Positions 24,650 to 34,500 are shown, counted from the stretch's first letter. The stretch is DNA of 35,192 bases from Paracoccaceae bacterium (GCA_026995265.1 JALWPC010000636.1:1-35192), one strand, 5' to 3'. Program-made: numbers and translations. Notes: generated by a model from the sequence alone, not told the origin.

Positions 24650-25068
24650 GTTAAAAACCTGCAATCGCTTTTGAGCATCCCAAACATGTGCAAATCATCC
24701 TCGCCATAGCCATAAGCCTTTGGCCGGATACCTTCCGGCTTGAAGCCAAGACCTAAAGCAAGGCGCTGACAACGCTTGTTTGTTCCTGCTATTTCTGCTG
24801 ATAGGCGGGTGAAGGTTTGAGCTTCAAAAACCCACTTGAAAAAATACCGGACAAAGCCCGGCGTAAATGCGGTTGGTGTCTCCGCATATATGCTGACGGC
24901 TATATCGTGGGGCCGATAATCCGTCAATACGAGGCCGCCAACCAGCCTTCCGGCATCGTTGACCGCCCCAAAACAATAATAGGGCTTAAAGCCCGTTTCT
25001 TGGGCAACCGGAAAAGGTAGCGCCACATAGTCCGCTATCCATTGCTGCCGCCCGTGTATTAGCCTCAT
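24646..25068 (-). CDS. GNAT-family acetyltransferase-like protein
   Basis: 'YYCFGAVNDAGRLVGGLVLTDYRPHDIAVSIYAETPTAFTPGFVRYFFKWVFEAQTFTRLSAEIAGTNKRCQRLALGLGFKPEG' GNAT pattern. Confidence 0.7.
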   Translation of the reverse strand: MRLIHGRQQWIADYVALPFPVAQETGFKPYYCFGAVNDAGRLVGGLVLTDYRPHDIAVSIYAETPTAFTPGFVRYFFKWVFEAQTFTRLSAEIAGTNKRCQRLALGLGFKPEGIRPKAYGYGEDDLHMFGMLKSDCRFLT

Positions 25069-26630
25069 AAATGCGTCGATGGCTCATAAGCCACCTCATA
25101 GGATGTCATGGCAACGGGCGCGTTTTCTGAACCAACGCGCATCACCAAAGACCCCACAATTCCGTAGCCACCAATGCTTGTCGTTTGTGACCAGCCGATA
25201 TCACCACCCGCCCACGCGACCAAATCCCACGCCGATGTGTCCCATGCTGCGCCCGCCCCTAGCGCGTTAAACAGCGGCTGGTTGGTAATGCTGCCAGTGT
25301 CCGAATAATTAGTGGCCATTTTAACCCTCACAAACGGGGTGACCGATGTCTGGATATTAAGTCGGCAGGACTTGAATAATTTATTACTTTGGTAGCCAAA
25401 ATAATCCCACGCAGGCTCGACAATCCCAACCGTGTCTTGGCCGTCATCTTGGTAGCCCGTGTCCATCTTGTAAACTTTGCCAAGCGCCGCACCAAAATAT
25501 AGATCGCCATCCAGCGACCCGAAGCAATTAGCATCAATATTGGTAAATTCACACCAGCCAAGGTTATCCGGGGCGGTCGTGTTCCTTACATATTGCATGA
25601 AGTCGCCATTCAATAGCGGCGCGTTCACAAGAAGCAAGCCGCCACGGGCGTAAAAGTATAGTTCCCAACCAAACGCCGTTCTTGCGTTCTCGACCCTTTT
25701 TTGTATTTCAGGGCGGACCATATCGGATACGGTTGCATTGCGGGCCGTCTTGTAAAGCAGCGACATTAGGGAGACTATTCCGGTCTCCGTGTAAATAAGG
25801 AGATCGGCCCCCTGCTTGACCATGCAGCGGCGCGAGATCGGCCTGTCTATATTAAAAATGCCCACCAGTGCCCAAGTCGAAGCCGATGCCGGGTCCGTCC
25901 CCTTATATACTATCACCTCGCCTTCGGTTGTAACCCATGCAAGGTAATCGTCCGGGCCGTCGCCAGCATCAACCGACCACCCGGAGGCCGCCAGAAGTGT
26001 TCCGCCTTTCTTGGCCACCGCGCCTAACGGGAACTTGGTCGCCGCACCCTCGATGGCACCCGTTGCCAAATACCAGGCGTTCATGGTGTTATTTTCAATA
26101 AACCATATTCTTTGCTTGTGGACAGTGATGTGATTCAAGGTGCTGCTAGACACCCCTGTAAGGGCCGACCCGTAGGCGTTCCAGCTCGTTCCGTCAAAGC
26201 GGCGAATCGCGTCGGCACCGTTAACGCAAATAAGGTAATTGGTTGTCCCGTTCGTGAAGTTCACGGATTCAAATTCATCGGATGACAGACCCGTTATTGT
26301 TGTAATAGGCCCGCTTATGCCGGTAGCATCCGCGACCTCGCCACCGCCAGCCGCGAATAGACGCCTTGTGCTTCCGGTGTATTCCATCAGGCTTTTTATG
26401 GTGCCCCCAGATGAAGCCGTGTAGTGCAGGGTGTAGCCCTTGCGCATTTCACAAGAACCGTTATTTGGCACAAAGTTTTCCAGTCGCTTTGCAAAGCCGG
26501 GTATATTGTTGCTTTCCAGCCGGTCGCGGTAGTTCGTTCCTAAATAGGGCGCATCACGAAACACTGACCTTGTGGTCCTTGCCGGGTTATACGGAGCCGC
26601 CCGCCTTCTTATTTGTGCCGCCCGTCTCAT
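25065..26630 (-). CDS. Podovirus tail hub / stabilization-like protein
   Basis: 521 aa; 'GTNYRDRLESNNIPGFAKRLENFVPNNGSCEMRKGYTLH' start resembles podophage head-tail stabilization proteins. Confidence 0.65.
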   Translation of the reverse strand: MRRAAQIRRRAAPYNPARTTRSVFRDAPYLGTNYRDRLESNNIPGFAKRLENFVPNNGSCEMRKGYTLHYTASSGGTIKSLMEYTGSTRRLFAAGGGEVADATGISGPITTITGLSSDEFESVNFTNGTTNYLICVNGADAIRRFDGTSWNAYGSALTGVSSSTLNHITVHKQRIWFIENNTMNAWYLATGAIEGAATKFPLGAVAKKGGTLLAASGWSVDAGDGPDDYLAWVTTEGEVIVYKGTDPASASTWALVGIFNIDRPISRRCMVKQGADLLIYTETGIVSLMSLLYKTARNATVSDMVRPEIQKRVENARTAFGWELYFYARGGLLLVNAPLLNGDFMQYVRNTTAPDNLGWCEFTNIDANCFGSLDGDLYFGAALGKVYKMDTGYQDDGQDTVGIVEPAWDYFGYQSNKLFKSCRLNIQTSVTPFVRVKMATNYSDTGSITNQPLFNALGAGAAWDTSAWDLVAWAGGDIGWSQTTSIGGYGIVGSLVMRVGSENAPVAMTSYEVAYEPSTHL

Positions 26631-27323
26631 TTATCCGGAAATCGCTTTAGGATAGGCAATGTCGGCCCCGCGGGTGTATGTTTCGCGCCCTACCTTGATG
26701 ATGGAGCTTCCGCCGTTCTCGGTTTTCAGTCTTTCGAGTTCCCGTTCATAGTCCTCCATGTTTTCCTGATAGGGCAGGCCCTTGTCATGACGCCACCGCC
26801 ACAAGACACCCAAGCCAAGCAATCTTTCGCTTAAATTGAATGTGGCCGTATCTTTGGTGTATGAGGACACGGCCACCCCGTCCTCAGTGAATATCTTGTC
26901 CGTGTTATAGTAGTATTTCGCCAAGACACCGCTCGGCAGCGCGGGCTTGAAGTGAATCTGGTCGCCGTAAATTGTCCATGCGTTCACCACATAATCATAA
27001 GAACGAATGTCTAACTCAAGCCAATCATCCGGTTCCTTGATGTGTTGTAACGAGGTTTGATATTCGGAGGAAAACACCTGACCGTTAAGCAAAAGCCGCT
27101 CAAAATCGCTAGGCAGCGAAAAATCCTCCGTGGTGCCGTCACCTGTCACCGTTGCAAGGGTCTGCAATTCCTGCCAGTCGTCCGACTTTGCTATGACGCG
27201 CGCCTCGTCCGCAATCAGGGCGTTTAGTTCTTGGTGCAGGCTGCTTGCGGAGCCGACCAACGCCGTTGGCGATGGCTGGCTTATCCGTGGCGTCACACTT
27301 TGCGCTACCGTGAGGATTGTCAT
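26631..27323 (-). CDS. Head-to-tail adaptor protein
   Basis: 230 aa; content and position between capsid and stabilization genes. Confidence 0.65.
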   Translation of the reverse strand: MTILTVAQSVTPRISQPSPTALVGSASSLHQELNALIADEARVIAKSDDWQELQTLATVTGDGTTEDFSLPSDFERLLLNGQVFSSEYQTSLQHIKEPDDWLELDIRSYDYVVNAWTIYGDQIHFKPALPSGVLAKYYYNTDKIFTEDGVAVSSYTKDTATFNLSERLLGLGVLWRWRHDKGLPYQENMEDYERELERLKTENGGSSIIKVGRETYTRGADIAYPKAISG

Positions 27324-27970
27324 TAGGCGGCTTTCCTGTTCATTTCTTCAACCTTCTCGATCAGTTTCTTGCGCCCCGTGTTTTTAGACGGCGCAACGCC
27401 CGTGGCGTCCGCAATCATGTTGCGCAAATCCTCGTTCGAGTAGCTTTGATATTGGTCGTTTTCGGGGGTTTCCTTATCGCCCTCGACCATCTTTCTAAGC
27501 CGGTCAATTTCGGCCTGCATTTCGGAAACCTTGCCAACATCCGAGGCGCTTTCAAGCCATTCCTTCGCTTGGTAAACAAGGTCTTGGACACCCATACCCA
27601 GATTTTTCGCTGCCTTCGGCGATAGCGCCGCAAGTTGCTCAATAGTATGGACGCCCGCGTTATTAAGGTCAGCGGCCCGCGCCACACTAATAAACGGCGC
27701 AATCTCAAGGGCGCTGCCGCTAGCCACATATTCACGGCCATCCTGAAATGCCTTGTATTCTTCCGCAAAGCGCTCGGCGTAAGTCATGCCATGTGAAACG
27801 GATACGTCATGCGCCCGCGCCACAAAAACCGTGTTACGGTCACCGCGCTGGCCAATGCTGACAAGTTCAACTTCGTCATGGATAACCCGCCCCGCTTTTT
27901 CGGACGCCTTCTTGTTAACCTCAGCCTTGACATAAAACTTAACACTCAAGTGTTCATCTTCTTTATTCAT
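27323..27970 (-). CDS. Virion-region protein with HhH-like and C-terminal SAP/HeH-like motifs
   Basis: 'AADLNNAGVHTIEQLAALSPKAAKNLG' and 'YSNEDLRNMIADATGVAPSKNTGRKKLIEKVEEM'. Confidence 0.6.
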   Translation of the reverse strand: MNKEDEHLSVKFYVKAEVNKKASEKAGRVIHDEVELVSIGQRGDRNTVFVARAHDVSVSHGMTYAERFAEEYKAFQDGREYVASGSALEIAPFISVARAADLNNAGVHTIEQLAALSPKAAKNLGMGVQDLVYQAKEWLESASDVGKVSEMQAEIDRLRKMVEGDKETPENDQYQSYSNEDLRNMIADATGVAPSKNTGRKKLIEKVEEMNRKAA

Positions 27971-27999
27971 CGTTTTTTCCTTTCTGAAAGGGCGTAAAA

Positions 28000-28025
28000 T
28001 GGGGGTGGGTTAATTCCCACCCCCA
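28000..28025 (-). terminator. Hairpin TGGGGGTGGG-TTAATT-CCCACCCCCA with short T run on the minus strand
   Basis: Perfect 10-bp stem; minus strand continues ...CCCCCATTTTACG. Confidence 0.65.
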
Positions 28026-28031
28026 CCATTG

Positions 28032-28499
28032 TTAGTTGGTTGCACCTACGGCAGCCCAATTGATGAAGGCCGCAACGGATGCAGCGCTCCCACCGGCGGC
28101 TGTGGTCAGAACAATGCCGTCAACATCTTCCGAACCAACGCCTTGGTCGTCATCAAGTTGTCCGGCGGTCCCTGTGGTGTTTAGCACCGCATTGGCCGCG
28201 CAATTCGCCAGAACATTGACCGTGGCGACGCCGTAAACCTGCGCCCATCCATAGTCATTGTCGGCAAAATCAACCGCGATAACGCCGACGCGGTCGCCAA
28301 AAGCCGAGGCGGACGTGGTTAAGCTGGCTGTAACCGCCTGCCCCGCCTCGTCTATGATAACCGCGTCATATTGGCTCAACGCACCACTGGCCTGAACATA
28401 GGTGTAAACCTTGCCGTCTTTGGCAACGTTCGTTCCAAGTGCAAATGTGGGGCTTGTTTCCGTAACGGAAACGTCGACCCCCGTTAGATTTTCATTCAT
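28032..28499 (-). CDS. Head decoration-like protein
   Basis: 155 aa, beta-rich; directly downstream of the capsid gene. Confidence 0.65.
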   Translation of the reverse strand: MNENLTGVDVSVTETSPTFALGTNVAKDGKVYTYVQASGALSQYDAVIIDEAGQAVTASLTTSASAFGDRVGVIAVDFADNDYGWAQVYGVATVNVLANCAANAVLNTTGTAGQLDDDQGVGSEDVDGIVLTTAAGGSAASVAAFINWAAVGATN

Positions 28500-28513
28500 A
28501 GCTTGATCCTTTC

Positions 28514-29515
28514 CTATGGAGCCGAATCATACAGTTTCGCCATATGCAGCGGGTTGCACATCGTCAGTTGGCCTTTGAAACCAATGTGCTGAACGATTGC
28601 GTCCTGATTTACAGGAACGCGCTTCCCGCCGATGCTGGCGAAATTGCGATCTGGGTGGTAACGGAATTTCAATGACTTCGTGTCAATGAAATAGGTCGTG
28701 TTGGCGGGCATGGCAGACCCAATGCCGCCTTCAAGCACCACATCGACAGACTTTCCGCCGCCGTAATACTTAAGCGTTGTGAAGCCCAAAGCACCCAGCT
28801 CGTTTTCGTCTTGAATACGCTGGATAGCCGTTGTGGCCGCCGTGTAAGCGATATAATGCTCTTGCGAACACAGGATCAAATCAGGCCCCTGCATCCCACG
28901 GCTACGCTCGATCATAATCGTGTCAAAGATTTCTTTGACAGAAGATGAATCAACGCCGGTGTAACCGCTGAAATAGCTGTTGGCATCATAACTTGTGGTG
29001 CGCCATATGGCGTTGGCAGAACGGTCAATCCCGCCATAGGTGCCCGTGTTGACCACCGTAGGGATTGCCAGTTGAAGGCCGCCAATTTGGTTAGAGGCGG
29101 TGCCGTCGCTGTGTAAGTCCTCAACAAAACGGTCGATCAGTTCTTGTTCCGCCGCTTCGGTGTGGACTTTCATAATATCCATGAGTTGAGCCTTGCCCGC
29201 ATTGTCGGTCAGCTCGTCGCCGGATAATGTGATCGAAACAGCCGCCATGCGGGGGGTGAACACCGCATCATTGATCAGCTCTTTCGGGGTTGGATTCAAG
29301 AAGTCATAGCGGTTATAGCGCGTATAGCTCCCGGTTTCCTGATACAAAAGGCGCTCGCGGATTTCCGGCCCTGAATAGGGCTTCCATCCTTTGCGCCGCT
29401 TCATGGTATACAGTAAGGCGTTCGCATTGGACACAAGGTCCTGATACCCTTTGGAGCGTTCCTCAAGGGCAAGCGAAAGCGTTTCCTGCAACCGCTCAGT
29501 CGATGTGAGTGGCAT
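28514..29515 (-). CDS. Major capsid protein
   Basis: 333 aa; position after scaffold and 'LQIAIPTVVNTGTYGGIDRS'-type segments typical of phage capsids. Confidence 0.85.
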   Translation of the reverse strand: MPLTSTERLQETLSLALEERSKGYQDLVSNANALLYTMKRRKGWKPYSGPEIRERLLYQETGSYTRYNRYDFLNPTPKELINDAVFTPRMAAVSITLSGDELTDNAGKAQLMDIMKVHTEAAEQELIDRFVEDLHSDGTASNQIGGLQLAIPTVVNTGTYGGIDRSANAIWRTTSYDANSYFSGYTGVDSSSVKEIFDTIMIERSRGMQGPDLILCSQEHYIAYTAATTAIQRIQDENELGALGFTTLKYYGGGKSVDVVLEGGIGSAMPANTTYFIDTKSLKFRYHPDRNFASIGGKRVPVNQDAIVQHIGFKGQLTMCNPLHMAKLYDSAP

Positions 29516-29548
29516 AGTTTACTTCCTTTCGATTTTAATGGAGATGAA

Positions 29549-30526
29549 TCAAAGACCGGCCCTTGCGAAGGCTTGGTCAAATACATCATCAATGTTTTTG
29601 GGGTCCGGCGATTGCGTGCGGGATGAACCGCTACCCGTTCTGCCTTTCACCTGCTTTGCTCCCTTGCGCGTTTGAGGCGCTGGATTGCCCGTTTCTTGGG
29701 CTCGCGGCGCGGGGTTGATCCGTTCCGCTATTTCATACGCTTCTTCAAGCGTTTTCGCTTGGCCCGACTGGATTTGCCGACCCATGATAACCCGCAACTC
29801 CTCGAACCGTGGATGCTCCGCAGCAAACGCATCTATCTGCGCTTGCGTCCGGCTAGCCTCCTGCTCTTGCAGTGCGCCCGTTATCCGCTGCATTTCCGCC
29901 TGCTGTTGGGCAATCTGGTTTTGCAGCTCGCTTATTTTTGTTTCATATTGCGAAGTTTGCGCCGTCGGCTCCTCATAGACAATCTGCTCGGCCAATTCGT
30001 TCAGTGACTTCCCCATGGTCCTTTGCACAAGAAAATCCAACCCCTTCATAGGGTTTTCAACCAGCATTTGCTCCGCCTGATTAAACCGCTGGAACGCCGT
30101 TTTCAAATCCGTGTTATTCTGGCGGCAAATCTCGTCAAATTCCGCCAATTCATTCCAGCGTTCGGCGGGCTCTTTGTATTTCTCTATCCCCGCCGTCATT
30201 TCGCTAATGGCGCGGTCAATCTCGGCCCTTACAGGGACCGGAACATCTTTCCAAGCATCCTTAGCCAGCTTATTAAAGCGGTCGGGGGCTTCGTCAAAGC
30301 CTGTCTTTTGTTCTTCCTGTTCTTCTTCCGGTTTCTCATCAGCAGGTTCTTCCTCCGCCTCAATCGGATCATCGCGCCCCCGGTCATCGGTTTCCTCCGC
30401 ATCTTCCGCAGGCGGTTCGGTTTTGTCAAACGCCGCGTCGAATATGCCGTCAATGTCCTTCGGCGCTTCTTCGGCTTCGGGCGCGGTTTCATCTTCAGTG
30501 GGCGCTTCTTCTGTAATTTCCGTCAT
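29549..30526 (-). CDS. Scaffolding protein
   Basis: 325 aa; acidic N-terminus, coiled coil, basic C-terminus; between portal and capsid. Confidence 0.75.
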   Translation of the reverse strand: MTEITEEAPTEDETAPEAEEAPKDIDGIFDAAFDKTEPPAEDAEETDDRGRDDPIEAEEEPADEKPEEEQEEQKTGFDEAPDRFNKLAKDAWKDVPVPVRAEIDRAISEMTAGIEKYKEPAERWNELAEFDEICRQNNTDLKTAFQRFNQAEQMLVENPMKGLDFLVQRTMGKSLNELAEQIVYEEPTAQTSQYETKISELQNQIAQQQAEMQRITGALQEQEASRTQAQIDAFAAEHPRFEELRVIMGRQIQSGQAKTLEEAYEIAERINPAPRAQETGNPAPQTRKGAKQVKGRTGSGSSRTQSPDPKNIDDVFDQAFARAGL

Positions 30527-30550
30527 GTGATTCCTTTCTGAAAGGGCGTG

Positions 30551-30877
30551 TTAGTCTAAAAGCCCGGTTTTCTGCGCGGCGTGCTTGAGCGCCGTTTCAA
30601 TCGCAGCCCTATCCGGGATGGGTTTCGGCTTTGGCGTGACGGGCGCGTCATTGCCTAATTCAATAACGCCCGCCTCCCTATAGGTCTTTCTTAGCGCGGA
30701 TTTGCTTTCATATATTTTGCCGTCAAGCTGCGATTGCACGCCGTCCATGGTATCGCTGATGATGTAGGGCGTTGGCCCTGTGCGCATGTCGCGCTTTCTC
30801 GGGTAGCATTCGGACGGCCACGGCTCGTCTAAATCGTGCCAACCGCCACAAACCTTACATAACCGCTCGCGGGCCAT
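30551..30877 (-). CDS. Small protein with N-terminal Cys cluster (CKVCGGWH)
   Basis: 108 aa between portal and scaffold. Confidence 0.6.
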   Translation of the reverse strand: MARERLCKVCGGWHDLDEPWPSECYPRKRDMRTGPTPYIISDTMDGVQSQLDGKIYESKSALRKTYREAGVIELGNDAPVTPKPKPIPDRAAIETALKHAAQKTGLLD

Positions 30878-32771
30878 TTAGTATCCTCATAGTTTCTGCT
30901 TTCGTTTTTTCAGTGTCCGCCACGGTCTCGCCAATCTCGGCCTTGGCTTTGGCTTCTTCAATTTGAACCTTTTTATCTTCCCGCGCCTGCTTGGCTTTTT
31001 CCAATTCAACACGCGGATTCGGCGCGGGCGGCGTGGGTTGCTCCATAACTTTGATAAATTCGTCAATCGCTTGCGATGTGCTGCGGCTAATCCGGAAGGC
31101 CTGCGCCATGTCTTTTAACAATGACCCCGCCAACTTCGCCATGCGCGGCTCCCCCTGCACCAACGGCCCCATTTGCGCCATGAAGCCGCCAACCGCCCCG
31201 ATAAACTCACTCGCCCGCTGCTTAGCCGCCTGTTCGTCGGGCTGAATTGTGGAATCGGTCTCGATCTCCAACAAGAACGGGCGCATCCGGCCCTGGCGCA
31301 ATATACCCACAGCCCTTTCAAATGTCACCGTTTGGCGTAATTGCGCCGCCTTGGCTTGCGCCTGCTGCATGATTTGCGACGCGTCACCACCCTGCATCAC
31401 CGCTTGTTCGGCTTGGCGGTTGGCCTGCGCAAATATCATCTGCACTTGTCGCTCGATTTGCGCTTCGCGCGGCATTTCCACCATTTGCGACCAGTTAGCC
31501 AATTCTTCGATGCTGGCATTTTCAGATAATATTTCGCCAACCATCTTGGCAATATCGGCGCACATTCGGACCATGCCTTGAACCCGGTCCTTAATCCGCA
31601 CCGAGCCATATTGTGATTTTAATTGCTGCGCCCCAAGCGTTTCATTCGGGTTTGTCGCGCCGCGCATCACATCCGACAGCCCGGAAACCTGATAAACATC
31701 ATCAATAAGCTGCCGCCGTATTAAAATGCACTGCGTTATGGTGTTGGCAACCTCCTGCACGGGCATCCACGACACGGACGCGGCTATGCCGCCCGCCGCC
31801 AGCGCGGCGCTATCCGGAACCGGAACCAGCATTTGCCGGTCCGATAAATTATTAAACGCTTTTTCGATGCTTTCACCGAGATCGGTCCCAGACGCATAAA
31901 ACCCAACCATTCTAAGCGCGTTCGAAAGCGCGGAAATGCGGGCCGTCATGCGGTTTATGTCGTCAAGCTGATCCCGGTAAAATAATTGGTCCGGGACGGG
32001 CAACAGGCTATCCGGTTCGCGGGTTGTGTAAACAGGCTCGGGGCACGGGAAAAACCCCTCCAAATCAAGCGGCGGCTCGCTTTCGTCCAAAACATGGTCA
32101 AGGCCCTGTGCCACCCAGACCACCTTGTTCTTTCCTTTATGCCAGATTTCCCAAATGGCTTTTTTGGGATTTTCTTCCTTCCAGTCTATCGCTTCATTTT
32201 CTTGCTTCTTGCGGGCCTCAATGGTCCGGAACACATCGCCGAACCGCGCCACGCCTTCTTCTTCCGTTAGATACGCCCGCCGCGCGACCCATTCCACATC
32301 GTCCCAACACTCGGCCTGGTTGTGCAAAAAATCCCTTTGCGCCAGCGCCTCGACGGTTAGCCCGTCCCCATCATACACAACCCACGCAACGGCCCGCCCC
32401 GTTAGGGCCAGCCGGTCGCGCAACTGTATAGCAGCCCCGTGGACATTGGCGCCCTCCATCGCCCCAGCGATAGACCGCTCCAAAATTTCCGCAGCCTCAC
32501 GCAAGCCCCCGCCCGTGTTGCCGTGCTTTGTGTCGACAAGCGGGACCGGCGCGCGGGAATATATAGAGGGCTTCATAACCTCTAGATTGGCCCAAAATAT
32601 TTGCATCTCGGTGTCATTCGCCGCGCCGGACAGATTTTTTAGGCTTGCATATTGCTTTTTCAGCTTCTCACAAACATCAAAATATTTGCCAAAATAATCT
32701 TGCGCCCGCTGCAATTCGTCGAGCCAATAGCGCGATGTGCTTTTCTTTTCATCCATTATAGCGTCATCCAT
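30855..32771 (-). CDS. Portal protein
   Basis: 638 aa; position after TerL and 'QIFWANLEVMKPSIYSRAPVPLV', 'LSDVMRGATNPNETLGAQQLKSQYGSVRI'. Confidence 0.9.
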   Translation of the reverse strand: MDDAIMDEKKSTSRYWLDELQRAQDYFGKYFDVCEKLKKQYASLKNLSGAANDTEMQIFWANLEVMKPSIYSRAPVPLVDTKHGNTGGGLREAAEILERSIAGAMEGANVHGAAIQLRDRLALTGRAVAWVVYDGDGLTVEALAQRDFLHNQAECWDDVEWVARRAYLTEEEGVARFGDVFRTIEARKKQENEAIDWKEENPKKAIWEIWHKGKNKVVWVAQGLDHVLDESEPPLDLEGFFPCPEPVYTTREPDSLLPVPDQLFYRDQLDDINRMTARISALSNALRMVGFYASGTDLGESIEKAFNNLSDRQMLVPVPDSAALAAGGIAASVSWMPVQEVANTITQCILIRRQLIDDVYQVSGLSDVMRGATNPNETLGAQQLKSQYGSVRIKDRVQGMVRMCADIAKMVGEILSENASIEELANWSQMVEMPREAQIERQVQMIFAQANRQAEQAVMQGGDASQIMQQAQAKAAQLRQTVTFERAVGILRQGRMRPFLLEIETDSTIQPDEQAAKQRASEFIGAVGGFMAQMGPLVQGEPRMAKLAGSLLKDMAQAFRISRSTSQAIDEFIKVMEQPTPPAPNPRVELEKAKQAREDKKVQIEEAKAKAEIGETVADTEKTKAETMRILNGPRAVM

Positions 32772-34096
32772 TATAGCGCCGGCCTCAGTCTAACTTCATC
32801 ATCGGGGTCCGGCAAAATATAGGCCGGGTCAATATGTTTGGGCGGCCTTGGCCCTCGCTCTTTCGGCGGAACGGGCATCCGTGCGTTCACGGCGTATTCG
32901 CCAAATGCGTCCGCGCCGTGGCTATTTTCATCGTGGTTGGCGCCGCCAAACAATCCAGTTGCCCTTATTTGTTTCCGGCTGTAGCCACGCAACCGCTTTA
33001 GCCCGAGCGCGCACTTGGTTTCGTCAAACCAGCAAATGGGCAAAATCTTTCGCGTCGCCGCTATGCGTTCATTAGGGTTCTTGGCCACCCCGATATTTAC
33101 ATTTTTGAGGCCCAAATCATACAGGCCCTGGAGCCGTTGTTTCCCACCGTTGCCCCATTCGCGCACCTTGACGTCATGCGGCAAAAAATGGCGGTCATAG
33201 CGGTGGCCCTTGGGCTCGATCAATTCCGGCCAGAAATAATCAGGCCCCTCGCCGTCTATCTCGAAATAGTCAATCACATTGAGGCGGGTCGCGCTGATCC
33301 GCTGAAAAAACCAAATCGCCGTATAGTCATCTATGCCAATATCCCAAGCCGTCTGGACGGGCAGGCCCGGCAAATGTGGAACCACCCCAATCCGCCGGTC
33401 CCGCTCGGCGTCGCCCATCTGGCGCGAATAATAAGCCGCCTCGGTAAATATCTCATAGCCACCACCCCAAACATGGGCCGCCATGTCGGGGTCGTTTCGA
33501 TAATCGGCCTCCATATCGCGGCGCAACACATCGGGAAACCATGGATTGTCGCCCCAGTTAGCCTTAACAACGGTCATCGTTTCGGGTTCAAAATGCTGGC
33601 GAAACATTTTATCCACGGCATCCGTGTCGTGCCTGGGATTCCAGCTAAACCAAATCTCTGAGCCCTCCTTACGGATGGTTGGACGTAACATTTTCAGCGA
33701 CCGAGCGCTTAGCGTTTGAGCCTCCTCAACCCATGCGCCGTCGAATCCCTCGAGGCTTTTTATGGACTCAGCGTTGTAATTTTGCATCCCGCGAAAAATA
33801 ATCAGCGAGCCATTGCGACCCCTGATTTCACTGTCCGTCACCTCAAAATCAGCGCCAAGCCCGAATTTCTGGATTTTGTCTTCCAGCAATTGCTTGACAG
33901 AATCCTTGATCGTGTTTTGGACTTCGCGGATGCAAACGAAACGATAACCCGATTTTGCTAGCGCGCTTATTATTACCTGTTCGCCAAAAAAATGAGACTT
34001 GCCGGACCCACGCCCCCCATAGGCGCCCTTGTAGCGCTTTGGCGATAGCAGGGGCTTAAACACCCGCGCCGTTTCAATCCTCAAAATTCTGGCCAT
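32771..34096 (-). CDS. terL: Terminase large subunit (Terminase_3 / PBSX type)
   Basis: 'YKGAYGGRGSGKSHFFGE' Walker A; 'LEGFDGAWVEEAQTLS' Walker B; 'AWDIGIDDYTAIWFFQ' nuclease start. Confidence 0.95.
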   Translation of the reverse strand: MARILRIETARVFKPLLSPKRYKGAYGGRGSGKSHFFGEQVIISALAKSGYRFVCIREVQNTIKDSVKQLLEDKIQKFGLGADFEVTDSEIRGRNGSLIIFRGMQNYNAESIKSLEGFDGAWVEEAQTLSARSLKMLRPTIRKEGSEIWFSWNPRHDTDAVDKMFRQHFEPETMTVVKANWGDNPWFPDVLRRDMEADYRNDPDMAAHVWGGGYEIFTEAAYYSRQMGDAERDRRIGVVPHLPGLPVQTAWDIGIDDYTAIWFFQRISATRLNVIDYFEIDGEGPDYFWPELIEPKGHRYDRHFLPHDVKVREWGNGGKQRLQGLYDLGLKNVNIGVAKNPNERIAATRKILPICWFDETKCALGLKRLRGYSRKQIRATGLFGGANHDENSHGADAFGEYAVNARMPVPPKERGPRPPKHIDPAYILPDPDDEVRLRPAL

Positions 34097-34211
34097 TTTT
34101 AGCCGTTTCTGCTACTGTTTGGCGCCGGGCAATGTGTTCGGCCCATGGGGCCACCGCACTCGGCCCAATAATTTCAATGCCTTAGCGCGGCTCATTTTTT
34201 AGCACGATATG

Positions 34212-34472
34212 CTAAGCTTTGTCTTCCCCGCCGTCAACGATGACCGTTTCAATGCGTTGGACCTGTATGGGCCCGTCATTAGGCCCCGTCAGCTCCATCG
34301 CTTTAAGGTCAGGCAATACTTTGTTTAGCAAAGTCTTTGCGGCATTAACTTGTTGCGCGTCGGCCTCTACCTCGCCCATGGCAATCTTGCTCATGCGATT
34401 GATTAGTTGGCTTGCCCTGATCTTGGCTCGGCAAGCCTCATTGTGCCTGTATCCCTTTTTTCTTCCAGCCAT
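34212..34472 (-). CDS. terS: Putative terminase small subunit
   Basis: 'RAKIRASQLINRMSKIAMGEVEADAQQVNAAKTLLNKVLPDLKAMELTG' typical of phage TerS-like proteins; upstream of TerL. Confidence 0.7.
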   Translation of the reverse strand: MAGRKKGYRHNEACRAKIRASQLINRMSKIAMGEVEADAQQVNAAKTLLNKVLPDLKAMELTGPNDGPIQVQRIETVIVDGGEDKA

Positions 34473-34500
34473 GGTTTTCCGTGTGGTTGTGCGTTGCAAC

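Noticed and set aside
30023-30541. 172-aa + ORF opposite the scaffold gene
   Set aside because: Artefact of the Glu/acidic-rich antisense strand (poly Arg/Phe composition).
32125-32697. 190-aa + ORF opposite portal
   Set aside because: Antisense, low-complexity Ser/Ala/Pro, no SD; portal frame is clearly coding.
33137-33661. 174-aa + ORF opposite TerL
   Set aside because: Antisense to a gene with clear terminase motifs.
34112-34195. 27-aa minus ORF (MSRAKALKLLGRVRWPHGPNTLPGAKQ) between TerS and TerL
   Set aside because: No clear SD or family; could be real but cannot be supported.
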